From the NCBI GenBank assembly GCA_958444395.1, contig CAUCOL010000062.1, positions 1-8,544 of the forward strand: DNA of 8,544 nucleotides, written 5' to 3'. The stretch is from an uncultured Lachnospiraceae bacterium (GTDB taxonomy: Bacteria > Bacillota > Clostridia > Lachnospirales > Lachnospiraceae). The notes under the pieces were generated by a model. It was not told the origin of the DNA. It saw only the letters and a list, made by a program, of their open reading frames with translations, and did no database searches. Position numbers and translations under genes: made by a program. The first letter of the stretch is position 1; each line of letters begins with the position of its first letter. This document shows positions 1 to 5,198 of the stretch, piece by piece.

Positions 1-267
1 ATCCATACGATCAAACCGTTAGATGAGGATCTGATCGTAGCAGCTGCAAAGGAAACAGGCAAAGTGGTTACGATTGAAGAGCACTCCGTGATCGGTGGTC
101 TGGGCAGTGCAGTATGTGACTGTCTGTCAGCCGAGGCACCGACACAGGTTCTTAAGATTGGTGTCAATGATACCTTCGGTGAGTCCGGTCCGGCAGTTGA
201 GCTGATTAAGAAATATGGTCTGGACAGCGAAAGCATCTATAAGAAAGTAAAAGAGTTTGTAAAATAA
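1..267 (+). CDS. tkt: Transketolase, C-terminal part (5' end outside window)
   Basis: The open frame runs from base 1 to a TAA at 265-267 and gives the last 88 residues of a longer protein. The stretch EEHSVIGGLGSAV followed by a GVNDTFGESG segment and a final helical KKYGL...VKEFVK tail is the C-terminal domain of thiamine-diphosphate-dependent transketolase, which swaps two-carbon units between sugar phosphates in the non-oxidative pentose phosphate pathway in the cytosol. Many Clostridia encode transketolase as two separate half-length subunits, so this is probably the C-terminal subunit, but the window cannot tell a split from a full-length gene. The related C-terminal domain of DXP synthase is less likely because of the GESGPAVELIKKYGL ending. 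A terminator follows at once, so this gene ends its transcription unit. An internal ATG at 64 is not the start, because homologous sequence continues upstream of it. Confidence 0.9.
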   Translation: MHTIKPLDEDLIVAAAKETGKVVTIEEHSVIGGLGSAVCDCLSAEAPTQVLKIGVNDTFGESGPAVELIKKYGLDSESIYKKVKEFVK

Positions 268-288
268 CAGCAAACGGTGACAGGTGAT

Positions 289-338
289 ATATACAATGAA
301 AAGCGGAGAGTATTTATTCTTCGCTTTTCTCTGTATAT
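289..338 (+). terminator. Intrinsic terminator after the transketolase gene
   Basis: A 14-bp stem is formed by 298-311 with 316-329 (two G-T wobbles) around an ATTT loop. Its GC-containing core (303-313 region with 314-324) is followed by the T-rich run TTTTCTCT at 325-332. The A-run 299-302 pairs with the T-run, as is common in such terminators. A further ATATAC (289-294) / GTATAT (333-338) pairing extends the dyad outward after a small internal loop. It lies 30 bases after the transketolase stop codon. Confidence 0.8.
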
Positions 339-398
339 CCATATAAAGAGTCAGGTGTCAAAAAAGAGGTGCAGAGAGGCAGATGTTGTAAGGCTTCC

Positions 399-413
399 TT
401 GTAAACGAAGCCG
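399..413 (+). promoter_or_regulatory. Candidate cre (CcpA) site before the GH26 gene
   Basis: TTGTAAACGAAGCCG matches the loose Gram-positive catabolite response element consensus WTGNAANCGNWNNCW at all positions but the last. The left half TGTAAACG is the strong half; the right half is weak against the stricter palindromic form. It ends 20 bases before the start codon of a glycoside hydrolase, where CcpA binding would block transcription when preferred sugars are present. The site overlaps a small hairpin, GGCTTC (392-397) with GAAGCC (407-412). No convincing -35/-10 pair was found in 333-420, so the promoter position relative to the site is unknown. Confidence 0.4.
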
Positions 414-433
414 GAGAAGAAAGGAGCAAAGCT

Positions 434-1381
434 ATGACATGGGATAAAGTGCCGGTGAACAGCCAGGCAGCCCCGGAGGCAGTCCGATTGTTAGAATATC
501 TTGTGGATACAGCGGGGCATCAGATCATTACGGGACAGCATACGCAGACCAATCCAATGGAAGAACGGGAATATATTTATCAGGTGACAGGAAGTTATCC
601 AAAGCTGGTGGGGTTTGAGATGCTGTCCTATTCAAGAAATATTGACAGAGAGCATTCTTCATCGGAATGCTTAAAAGAAGTAGATGAGAACCGGGGGACG
701 ATCGAGACAGCCCTTCGTCTGGTGAAAGAAACCGGATGTATACCGGTGATCGCATTTCATTGGTTTTCTCCGTTGGGAGGCAGTGATAAGTCATTTTATA
801 CAGAGCATACGAACTTTGATCCGGAATCTGTATTGGAAGAGGGTAGTGCGGCAGAAGAAGCCTTTTACAAAGACCTGGATGTGATCGTAGAAGAATTACG
901 CAAATTTCAGCGGGAAAAGATAGCAGTCCTCTGGCGTCCATTCCATGAAGCAGAGGGAACATGGTTCTGGTGGGGGTCCAAAGGCGGTGAAGTAACGGCC
1001 AAGTTATATCGTAAGATGTATCACTACATGGTTGACGAAAAGAAGTTAAATCATCTGCTGTGGGTATGGAGTACACCGACCAGAGAAGGGTATCCCGGAG
1101 ATGCGTATGTCGATGTGATCGGATGGGATATTTATCTGCCCCGGAAGGAGGCAACCGATTACAGAGTGCAGTATGGACAGCTGCGTGCAAATACAACAAA
1201 TCAGAAAGTGGCAGCACTGACGGAAGTTGGATATATGCCGGATGTACATGCGCTGGAGCAGAGTCATACACCGTGGGCGTTTTATATGACCTGGTCGAAG
1301 GAATTTTGCATCGGAGAGCAATATAATACAAAGAAAGAATTGCAGGAAATGTACGCAAGCCCATATGCTGTAAAGCAATAA
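434..1381 (+). CDS. GH26 family beta-mannanase-type glycoside hydrolase, intracellular
   Basis: The 315-residue protein spans a complete GH26 (beta/alpha)8 barrel and little else. The family landmarks are present: GQH at 34-36, AFHW with His109, WRPFHEAEGTWFWWG at 167-181 with the acid/base Glu172, VWSTP at 211-215, YPGDAYVDVIGWDIY at 220-234, ALTEVG at 261-266 with the nucleophile Glu264, and an aromatic WAFYMTWS near 281-288. GH26 enzymes mostly hydrolyse beta-1,4-mannan with retention; a few act on other beta-glucans or xylan, so the exact substrate is open. There is no signal peptide, carbohydrate-binding module or anchor, so it should act in the cytosol on imported oligosaccharides. The start is supported by AAGGAG at 421-426 with a 7-base spacer. 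No transporter or other mannan gene lies in the window. Confidence 0.88.
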   Translation: MTWDKVPVNSQAAPEAVRLLEYLVDTAGHQIITGQHTQTNPMEEREYIYQVTGSYPKLVGFEMLSYSRNIDREHSSSECLKEVDENRGTIETALRLVKETGCIPVIAFHWFSPLGGSDKSFYTEHTNFDPESVLEEGSAAEEAFYKDLDVIVEELRKFQREKIAVLWRPFHEAEGTWFWWGSKGGEVTAKLYRKMYHYMVDEKKLNHLLWVWSTPTREGYPGDAYVDVIGWDIYLPRKEATDYRVQYGQLRANTTNQKVAALTEVGYMPDVHALEQSHTPWAFYMTWSKEFCIGEQYNTKKELQEMYASPYAVKQ

Positions 1382-1390
1382 AAAGACACG

Positions 1391-2464
1391 TCAGAAAAAC
1401 AGACTCATGGCAAGATAACCGCATCCCCAGTGTAGCAGGGCACATCCCCAGATGTCTTTCTGGCGTTCATAGATCGTACCCAGTGCGAGACTCAGGATGA
1501 AGGCTCCAAACATAAAATAAAATCCAAAGGGCATATGCATCAGCGAAAAAAGCAGCGATGTAAGCAGAATACTGAACTGCTTTTGATATTTGACCTTCAT
1601 CAGTGATTTGACCGATGTCTGGATCACACCACGCGCCAGAAACTCCTGAATAAATGCCGTAAAGAGATAGGTGTAGGCACCGTGCCAGGAACCACCGATA
1701 AAATAGGCTTTTATCTTGATACCGCAAAGCATCAGGATCAATTTGGCGAGAAGGATCGCGATGCAGACGATGGCACCGGTCAGAACACTTTCCTTGAGAT
1801 TTTGCTTCCAATGTGACAGATTCGGGATGATTCCGATCTCGCGCATCGAAAAACTGGTGCAGAAAATGATCTCCAGAAACAGCAGGAAGGTAATCCCTTC
1901 GATCATCCAGGTATAATAAGAGTTTTTCAGGTAGATGTGTAATGTAAAATGAATAAAACGCCAGGCAAACAGATAAAGACTGATGCAGATGATCAGACCG
2001 GCAAAAATATAGGCGCAGTCATGTTCATGCTGCTTTAAACGGCGGCGGTCGGTGATATCTTCCACCAGAAGCAACATGCCCTGAAAGGGATGTCTGGCAG
2101 AAGGCAGGGTAGAAGAGGAATGTACCGGATCCGATTGGATCAGACTGATATCCAGTGTCAGATAGTGCATATCATCTCCGATCCGGTAACGCACATTTGT
2201 TTTGTCGGATGTCGTTCCCTTTTCGATACTTGTTTTTAGGAGTCGGTTAAAGGCTTTATTTTTTTTATTCTTCAGAAATACATCCTGAAACGCTTTTCCA
2301 AGCACATCTTCCACCGAAATGTGAAAGATCCTGGCAAAAGCAGAGTTCATGTAAGTGACGATTCCTTCCGCATTGACGGTGATGATCCCGTCACTCATGT
2401 TTTCAAAGATCATTTCCTTCTGCTCTGTTGTCAGGGAAGACTGTGTGCGAATGTTGGTATCCAT
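1391..2464 (-). CDS. PAS domain-CPBP (CAAX protease/Abi family) membrane protein fusion
   Basis: The 357-residue protein has two parts. Residues about 15-140 are a PAS domain (IFENMSDGIITVNAEGIVTYMN, then VLGKAFQDVFL, ending in the PAC-like LLLVEDITDRRRLKQ). From about 151 it has some six to eight hydrophobic segments and ends in a CPBP domain with QEFLARG (273-279), FSLMH (306-310) and HWGCG (345-349). CPBP proteins are intramembrane glutamic-type proteases or relatives linked to prenyl-protein processing, bacteriocin immunity and signalling. Here the first Glu of EExxxR is Gln and the usual Asn/Asp four residues after the last His is Gly, so activity is uncertain. The start at 2464 was chosen over an in-frame ATG at 2608 because AGAGG (2471-2475) lies 6 bases upstream and a good promoter lies inside the longer frame. 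It is convergent with the GH26 gene and divergent from the carboxypeptidase. Its target is unknown. Confidence 0.8.
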   Translation of the reverse strand: MDTNIRTQSSLTTEQKEMIFENMSDGIITVNAEGIVTYMNSAFARIFHISVEDVLGKAFQDVFLKNKKNKAFNRLLKTSIEKGTTSDKTNVRYRIGDDMHYLTLDISLIQSDPVHSSSTLPSARHPFQGMLLLVEDITDRRRLKQHEHDCAYIFAGLIICISLYLFAWRFIHFTLHIYLKNSYYTWMIEGITFLLFLEIIFCTSFSMREIGIIPNLSHWKQNLKESVLTGAIVCIAILLAKLILMLCGIKIKAYFIGGSWHGAYTYLFTAFIQEFLARGVIQTSVKSLMKVKYQKQFSILLTSLLFSLMHMPFGFYFMFGAFILSLALGTIYERQKDIWGCALLHWGCGYLAMSLFF

Positions 2465-2509
2465 AAAAATCCTCTTTCCTAAGATAAAATCATTTCCTAT
2501 ATTTAACAC

Positions 2510-2538
2510 ATTGTACACCCGGCAGGAGGGGGTGTCAA
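2510..2538 (-). promoter_or_regulatory. Sigma-A-type promoter of the PAS-CPBP gene
   Basis: Read on the minus strand, a perfect -35 TTGACA (2538-2533) is separated by exactly 17 bases from a -10 TACAAT (2515-2510, five of six). Transcription would begin near 2503 and give a leader of about 40 bases ahead of the ATG at 2464. This placement rules out the longer reading frame starting at 2608 as the main product. Confidence 0.75.
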
Positions 2539-2622
2539 AGAGAAGGTACCGGGCATCAAAAAATGGAACGTGGAAGTCTTCAATGCCGGAGGAAATGGCA
2601 GGAAGCAATTGAAAAAGGCTGT

Positions 2623-2650
2623 TTGACAGAAAAAGGGAATGAGATATACT
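2623..2650 (+). promoter_or_regulatory. Sigma-A-type promoter of the carboxypeptidase gene
   Basis: A perfect -35 TTGACA (2623-2628) is followed after 16 bases by TATACT (2645-2650, five of six to TATAAT). The predicted start of transcription is near 2657. It points away from the PAS-CPBP promoter; the two -35 boxes are 84 bases apart, leaving room for a shared regulator, although no clear operator palindrome is visible between them. Confidence 0.75.
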
Positions 2651-2663
2651 TATAGATGTGCTG

Positions 2664-2689
2664 TCAAATCAGGATAGATCAGGATTTGA
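2664..2689 (+). other. 5'-proximal stem-loop and 10-bp tandem repeat in the carboxypeptidase leader
   Basis: TCAAATC (2664-2670) pairs with GATTTGA (2683-2689) around a 12-base loop, about 7 bases after the predicted transcription start. The same stretch contains the octamer ATCAGGAT twice (2668-2675 and 2678-2685), one helical turn apart. The 3' arm covers part of AGGA (2681-2684), the only SD-like sequence for the ATG at 2694, while GGAGG at 2707-2711 (for the ATG at 2724) stays free. It could stabilise the mRNA or steer start choice; both are inference. Confidence 0.4.
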
Positions 2690-2693
2690 ATAA

Positions 2694-3620
2694 ATGACAG
2701 ATAAATGGAGGAAAAAACAGACGATGAGAGGAAACAAAAGTTATTTGAGACGATGGATCAGTTTTGCACTGCTGCTGGCGATGGTATTATCAGGGATGCC
2801 GGCACAGTCTGCGCAGGCAGCGGGACGCCCAAAGACAGTGGCTCATGCCTATTATGTACTGGATGCACAGTCCGGTAAGAAGATTTTGAGCAGTCATGCG
2901 GGAGACAAGATCTACCCGGCCAGTACCGTGAAGCTGATGACCGCACTGGTGGTGTTGGAACATGCGAAGACAAATCAGACCTTTACCTATACAAAGCAGC
3001 TGAAGAAGAAGATTCCGGCAGATGCCTCTTCTCTGAACCTGAAAGTAAATCGGACATATACGGTGCTGCAGTATCTGCATATGCTTCTGATCGTATCGGA
3101 TGCGGCTTCTGCAACGACACTGGCAGAGGGGGTTGCCGGTTCACAGAAACAGTTTGTTGCATGGATGAATGAGAAAGCTGCGCAGCTGGGGATGAAGCAT
3201 ACCAGCTTTGATAATCCGATCGGTTTGGATAAAGGAAGCGGATATAATCACACTTATATAACAGCGTCCGATTTTGGTAAATTATCAAAAGCCGCTATGG
3301 AAAATAAAACAATCCGTGCGATTGTCGCGAAGAAAAAATACAGGGTACGTCCTGTGGGTGTCAGGAAATCTTTTGTGATACAAAATACAAATGCATTTTA
3401 TTCTACCTATAAAAAGCTGGTGAAGCATGCAGACTACCGGATCATAGGAAGTAAAACGGGAACAACGCGTGCTGCCGGCCATGCGCTGGTTGCAACAGCA
3501 GTTGATACGTCGGGTCATGAAGTGATCTGTGCATTTTACGGAAAAGCTGATTCTGAAAGAATGTACCGGGATATTAAAAAGCTGCTCGATTATGCCTTTT
3601 CGCAATATAACGTTCGTTGA
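2694..3620 (+). CDS. Secreted D-alanyl-D-alanine carboxypeptidase-like protein (peptidase S11)
   Basis: The 308-residue protein is a penicillin-binding-protein-fold serine D,D-peptidase of the type that trims the terminal D-Ala from peptidoglycan stem peptides outside the membrane. The catalytic STVK tetrad is at 77-80 (in YPASTVKLMTAL), KTG is at 254-256 (in GSKTGTTRAAGH), and NTN is at 231-233. The SxN motif is altered: SDAASATTLAEGVAGSQ at 135-151 aligns with the usual SGNDA...AEGVAGSQ-type stretch, leaving Ala where Asn is expected. A signal peptide runs to about AQSAQAA (37-43) after a hydrophobic core FALLLAMVLSGM. There is no PBP5 C-terminal beta domain or membrane-anchoring helix, so the mature protein may be released. 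The start is uncertain: ATG 2694 has AGGA 9 bases upstream; ATG 2724 has a better GGAGG but with a 12-base spacer and gives a more normal signal peptide (MRGNKSYLRRW). Confidence 0.85.
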   Translation: MTDKWRKKQTMRGNKSYLRRWISFALLLAMVLSGMPAQSAQAAGRPKTVAHAYYVLDAQSGKKILSSHAGDKIYPASTVKLMTALVVLEHAKTNQTFTYTKQLKKKIPADASSLNLKVNRTYTVLQYLHMLLIVSDAASATTLAEGVAGSQKQFVAWMNEKAAQLGMKHTSFDNPIGLDKGSGYNHTYITASDFGKLSKAAMENKTIRAIVAKKKYRVRPVGVRKSFVIQNTNAFYSTYKKLVKHADYRIIGSKTGTTRAAGHALVATAVDTSGHEVICAFYGKADSERMYRDIKKLLDYAFSQYNVR

Positions 3621-3645
3621 CAAATCAAGACGCAGATATTATTCT
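3617..3645 (+). promoter_or_regulatory. Possible sigma-A promoter for aroA
   Basis: TTGACA (3617-3622) overlaps the stop codon of the preceding gene and is followed after 17 bases by TATTCT (3640-3645), a four-of-six -10. Transcription would start near 3652, giving an 80-base leader to aroA. The rest of 3621-3730 shows no terminator, so read-through from the carboxypeptidase gene is also possible. Confidence 0.45.
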
Positions 3646-3730
3646 ATACATACGCTACTGGGGCATTGGATGCTGCAGAGTATAAAAACCCGGTATCAAT
3701 TTCGATAGAAAGAAAGGCAGGGTTAGCAGA

Positions 3731-5050
3731 ATGGAACCATATAAAGTACGGCAGATCGGTCATGCACCACGGATAGAGGTGACGGTACCCGGCTCCAAGA
3801 GCATTACGAACCGTGCATTGCTGATGGCAGCGATGGCACAGGGAGAGACAGTGCTGGAGGGTGTATTGTTCAGTGATGACTCGCGCGTGTTTTTAAAGGC
3901 ACTGCAGGAGCTTGGATTTGCGGTAGATATAGATGAAACAAATTGCCAGGTACGGATCAAAGGCATGGGTGGGAAGATCCCACGTAAAGAAGCAGAAATC
4001 TATGTAGGAAGCGCAGGAACAGCGGCTCGCTTTCTGACGGCATTTACGGCAATGTCGGATGGATGTTACCGGCTGGAGGCTTCCGAACAGATGAAGAAGC
4101 GTCCGATGAAAGAGCTTTTTGACGCACTTTGTGCACTGGGCGTCAAGATCCGCTTTCTGGCACAGGAAGATACATTTCCAATAGAGATCTGTGGCATTGC
4201 CCGGGGGCAGGGTGAGGGGCGGTCTTTTGAAAAGGTGCAGACAGTTTCGTTAAACATAGACCGAAGCAGTCAGTTTCTAAGCGCTCTTTTGATGACGGCT
4301 CCGTTGCAGCTGCATCAGCTGACAATCCGGCTGACGGGAAGCAGAAGTGCAAGATCCTATGTCGAGATGACGAAGCAGATGATGTGCCAGTTTGGTCATT
4401 CGGGCGTACAGATGCTGCAGGAGGATGTCTACAGAGTTTGCGGCCAGGCATATGAGGCGGGAACGTATTGTGTGGAGCCGGATGTATCAGCAGCCTGTTA
4501 TTTTTATGCGATGGCGGCGATCACCGGAGGAACGGCGCAGGTAGATCATATGAAGAAGGATTCCCTGCAGGGAGATATGCGCTTTCTGGCATTACTGGAG
4601 CAGATGGGATGCCGGCTTACCTGGGACCGGGGAGAATGCCTGTTGACCGGAGTGAAGCCGGGGCAGCTGAAAGGGATTGATGCAGATCTGGGGGATTTTT
4701 CGGATCAGGCATTGACCCTGGCAGCAATTGCACCTTATGCGAATAGCCCGGTGACGATCCGCAATATCGGACATATCCGGGGACAGGAGTGTGACCGGAT
4801 CCGGGCGATCGCAGAGAATATGAAACGGATGGGGATCCGGTGCAGTGAGCAGCAGGATTCCATCCGGATCGAACCGGGACAGCCACAGCCTGCCCGGATC
4901 GAGACATACGATGATCATAGAGTGGCGATGGCATTTGCTGTGACCGGCATCCGGGCAGAAGGGATTCAGATTCTGAATCCATCCTGCTGCAAGAAGACCT
5001 TTGAACAGTATTTCTCTGTTTTGGACCGGATATTACGGGAGAATCAGTGA
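3731..5050 (+). CDS. aroA: 3-phosphoshikimate 1-carboxyvinyltransferase (EPSP synthase)
   Basis: The enzyme joins shikimate-3-phosphate and phosphoenolpyruvate to form EPSP, the sixth step of the shikimate pathway, in the cytosol. At 439 residues it has the normal bacterial length. Visible motifs are PGSKSITNRAL (20-30; Lys23, Ser24, Arg28), GSAGTAARF (93-101), DRSSQFLSALLM (177-188), DFSDQALTLA (322-331; Asp325), GQECDRIRA (351-359; Glu353, Arg356), YDDHRVAMAF (393-402) and CCKKTF (419-424). Compared with the E. coli enzyme, the Pro at 101 after the GTAxR motif is Phe, and the Lys before the Glu of KExDR is Gln352. The start ATG has only a weak CAGGG (3718-3722) 8 bases upstream, with AGAAAGG slightly further off. 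No other aromatic pathway gene is next to it. Identity is secure; the effect of the substitutions is not. Confidence 0.95.
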   Translation: MEPYKVRQIGHAPRIEVTVPGSKSITNRALLMAAMAQGETVLEGVLFSDDSRVFLKALQELGFAVDIDETNCQVRIKGMGGKIPRKEAEIYVGSAGTAARFLTAFTAMSDGCYRLEASEQMKKRPMKELFDALCALGVKIRFLAQEDTFPIEICGIARGQGEGRSFEKVQTVSLNIDRSSQFLSALLMTAPLQLHQLTIRLTGSRSARSYVEMTKQMMCQFGHSGVQMLQEDVYRVCGQAYEAGTYCVEPDVSAACYFYAMAAITGGTAQVDHMKKDSLQGDMRFLALLEQMGCRLTWDRGECLLTGVKPGQLKGIDADLGDFSDQALTLAAIAPYANSPVTIRNIGHIRGQECDRIRAIAENMKRMGIRCSEQQDSIRIEPGQPQPARIETYDDHRVAMAFAVTGIRAEGIQILNPSCCKKTFEQYFSVLDRILRENQ

Positions 5051-5051
5051 A

Positions 5052-5080
5052 CAGACAGGTTGAAACCAGTCTGATATAGT
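5052..5080 (+). promoter_or_regulatory. Likely argS promoter with extended -10, overlapping a dyad
   Basis: TATAGT (5075-5080) is preceded by TGA, giving an extended -10 (TGnTATAGT). CAGACA (5052-5057) sits 17 bases upstream as a four-of-six -35. Transcription would start near 5087. The -35 and spacer form an inverted repeat, 5052-5060 with 5065-5073 (eight pairs, one A-A mismatch, TGAA loop), which might be an operator or simply a hairpin at the end of the aroA transcript. There is no room for a promoter between the terminator at 5128-5168 and the argS start, which supports this placement. Confidence 0.55.
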
Positions 5081-5091
5081 GTTTTTACACG

Positions 5092-5121
5092 GCTATTTGC
5101 TTCTGAGCAAAAGCAGATAGC
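5092..5121 (+). promoter_or_regulatory. argS leader stem-loop with a competing pairing (putative attenuator part)
   Basis: The arm 5092-5102 (GCTATTTGCTT) pairs with 5111-5121 (AAGCAGATAGC) in 11 pairs with one G-T wobble. Its 5' arm and loop can instead pair downstream: 5096-5105 (TTTGCTTCTG) matches 5130-5139 (CAGAAGAAAA) at nine of ten positions, which would occupy the 5' arm of the next terminator. The three pairings are in the order expected of anti-antiterminator, antiterminator and terminator. A further small alternative, TTTGCT (5096-5101) with AGCAAA (5106-5111), also exists. The T-box consensus AGGGTGGNACCGCG is absent, so this is not a recognisable T-box. Confidence 0.45.
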
Positions 5122-5127
5122 TTTGAC

Positions 5128-5168
5128 GGCAGAAGAAAAATGCCCACATCAGTTTTTCTTCGCCTTTT
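5128..5168 (+). terminator. Intrinsic terminator in the argS leader / after aroA
   Basis: GAAGAAAAA (5132-5140) pairs perfectly with TTTTTCTTC (5153-5161); GGC (5128-5130) with GCC (5162-5164) extends the stem past a bulged A at 5131. The run TTTT follows at 5165-5168. The stem is A/T-rich, so it is probably of modest strength. It stands 78 bases past the aroA stop and 31 bases before the argS start codon, so transcripts from the promoter at 5052-5080 must pass it to reach argS. Confidence 0.65.
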
Positions 5169-5198
5169 GTAACAAGCTGCTTAGAAATGAGGATTAGA

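Noticed and set aside
383..391. Mini-ORF ATG TTG TAA after GAGAGG in the GH26 leader
   Set aside because: Two codons, likely chance; no sign of regulatory use beyond its position.
528..1445. A 305-codon open frame on the minus strand opposite the GH26 gene
   Set aside because: It is an antisense shadow: its translation is rich in Cys, His, Pro and Ser with no domain, it also overlaps the end of the PAS-CPBP gene, and the plus-strand GH26 frame has all catalytic motifs.
2465..2608. A 48-residue N-terminal extension of the PAS-CPBP protein starting at 2608
   Set aside because: A near-consensus promoter for the gene lies inside it, the ATG at 2464 has a good SD, and the extension has no PAS homology.
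3621..3730. Terminator between the carboxypeptidase gene and aroA
   Set aside because: No stem followed by a T-run could be found.
4617..4982. Overlapping minus-strand open frames inside aroA
   Set aside because: Shadows of a well-conserved gene with no RBS or recognisable protein features.
5140..5172. A leader peptide MPTSVFLRLL in the argS leader, with one Arg codon
   Set aside because: No SD precedes the ATG, only a single Arg codon is present, and it overlaps the terminator stem itself; ribosome-stalling attenuation is not supported.
5081..5198. T-box leader for argS
   Set aside because: The AGGGTGGNACCGCG antiterminator motif is absent and the leader is too short for a canonical T-box.
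5187..5198. Upstream in-frame ATG of argS
   Set aside because: No SD before it, and the SD for the ATG at 5199 lies within this stretch.
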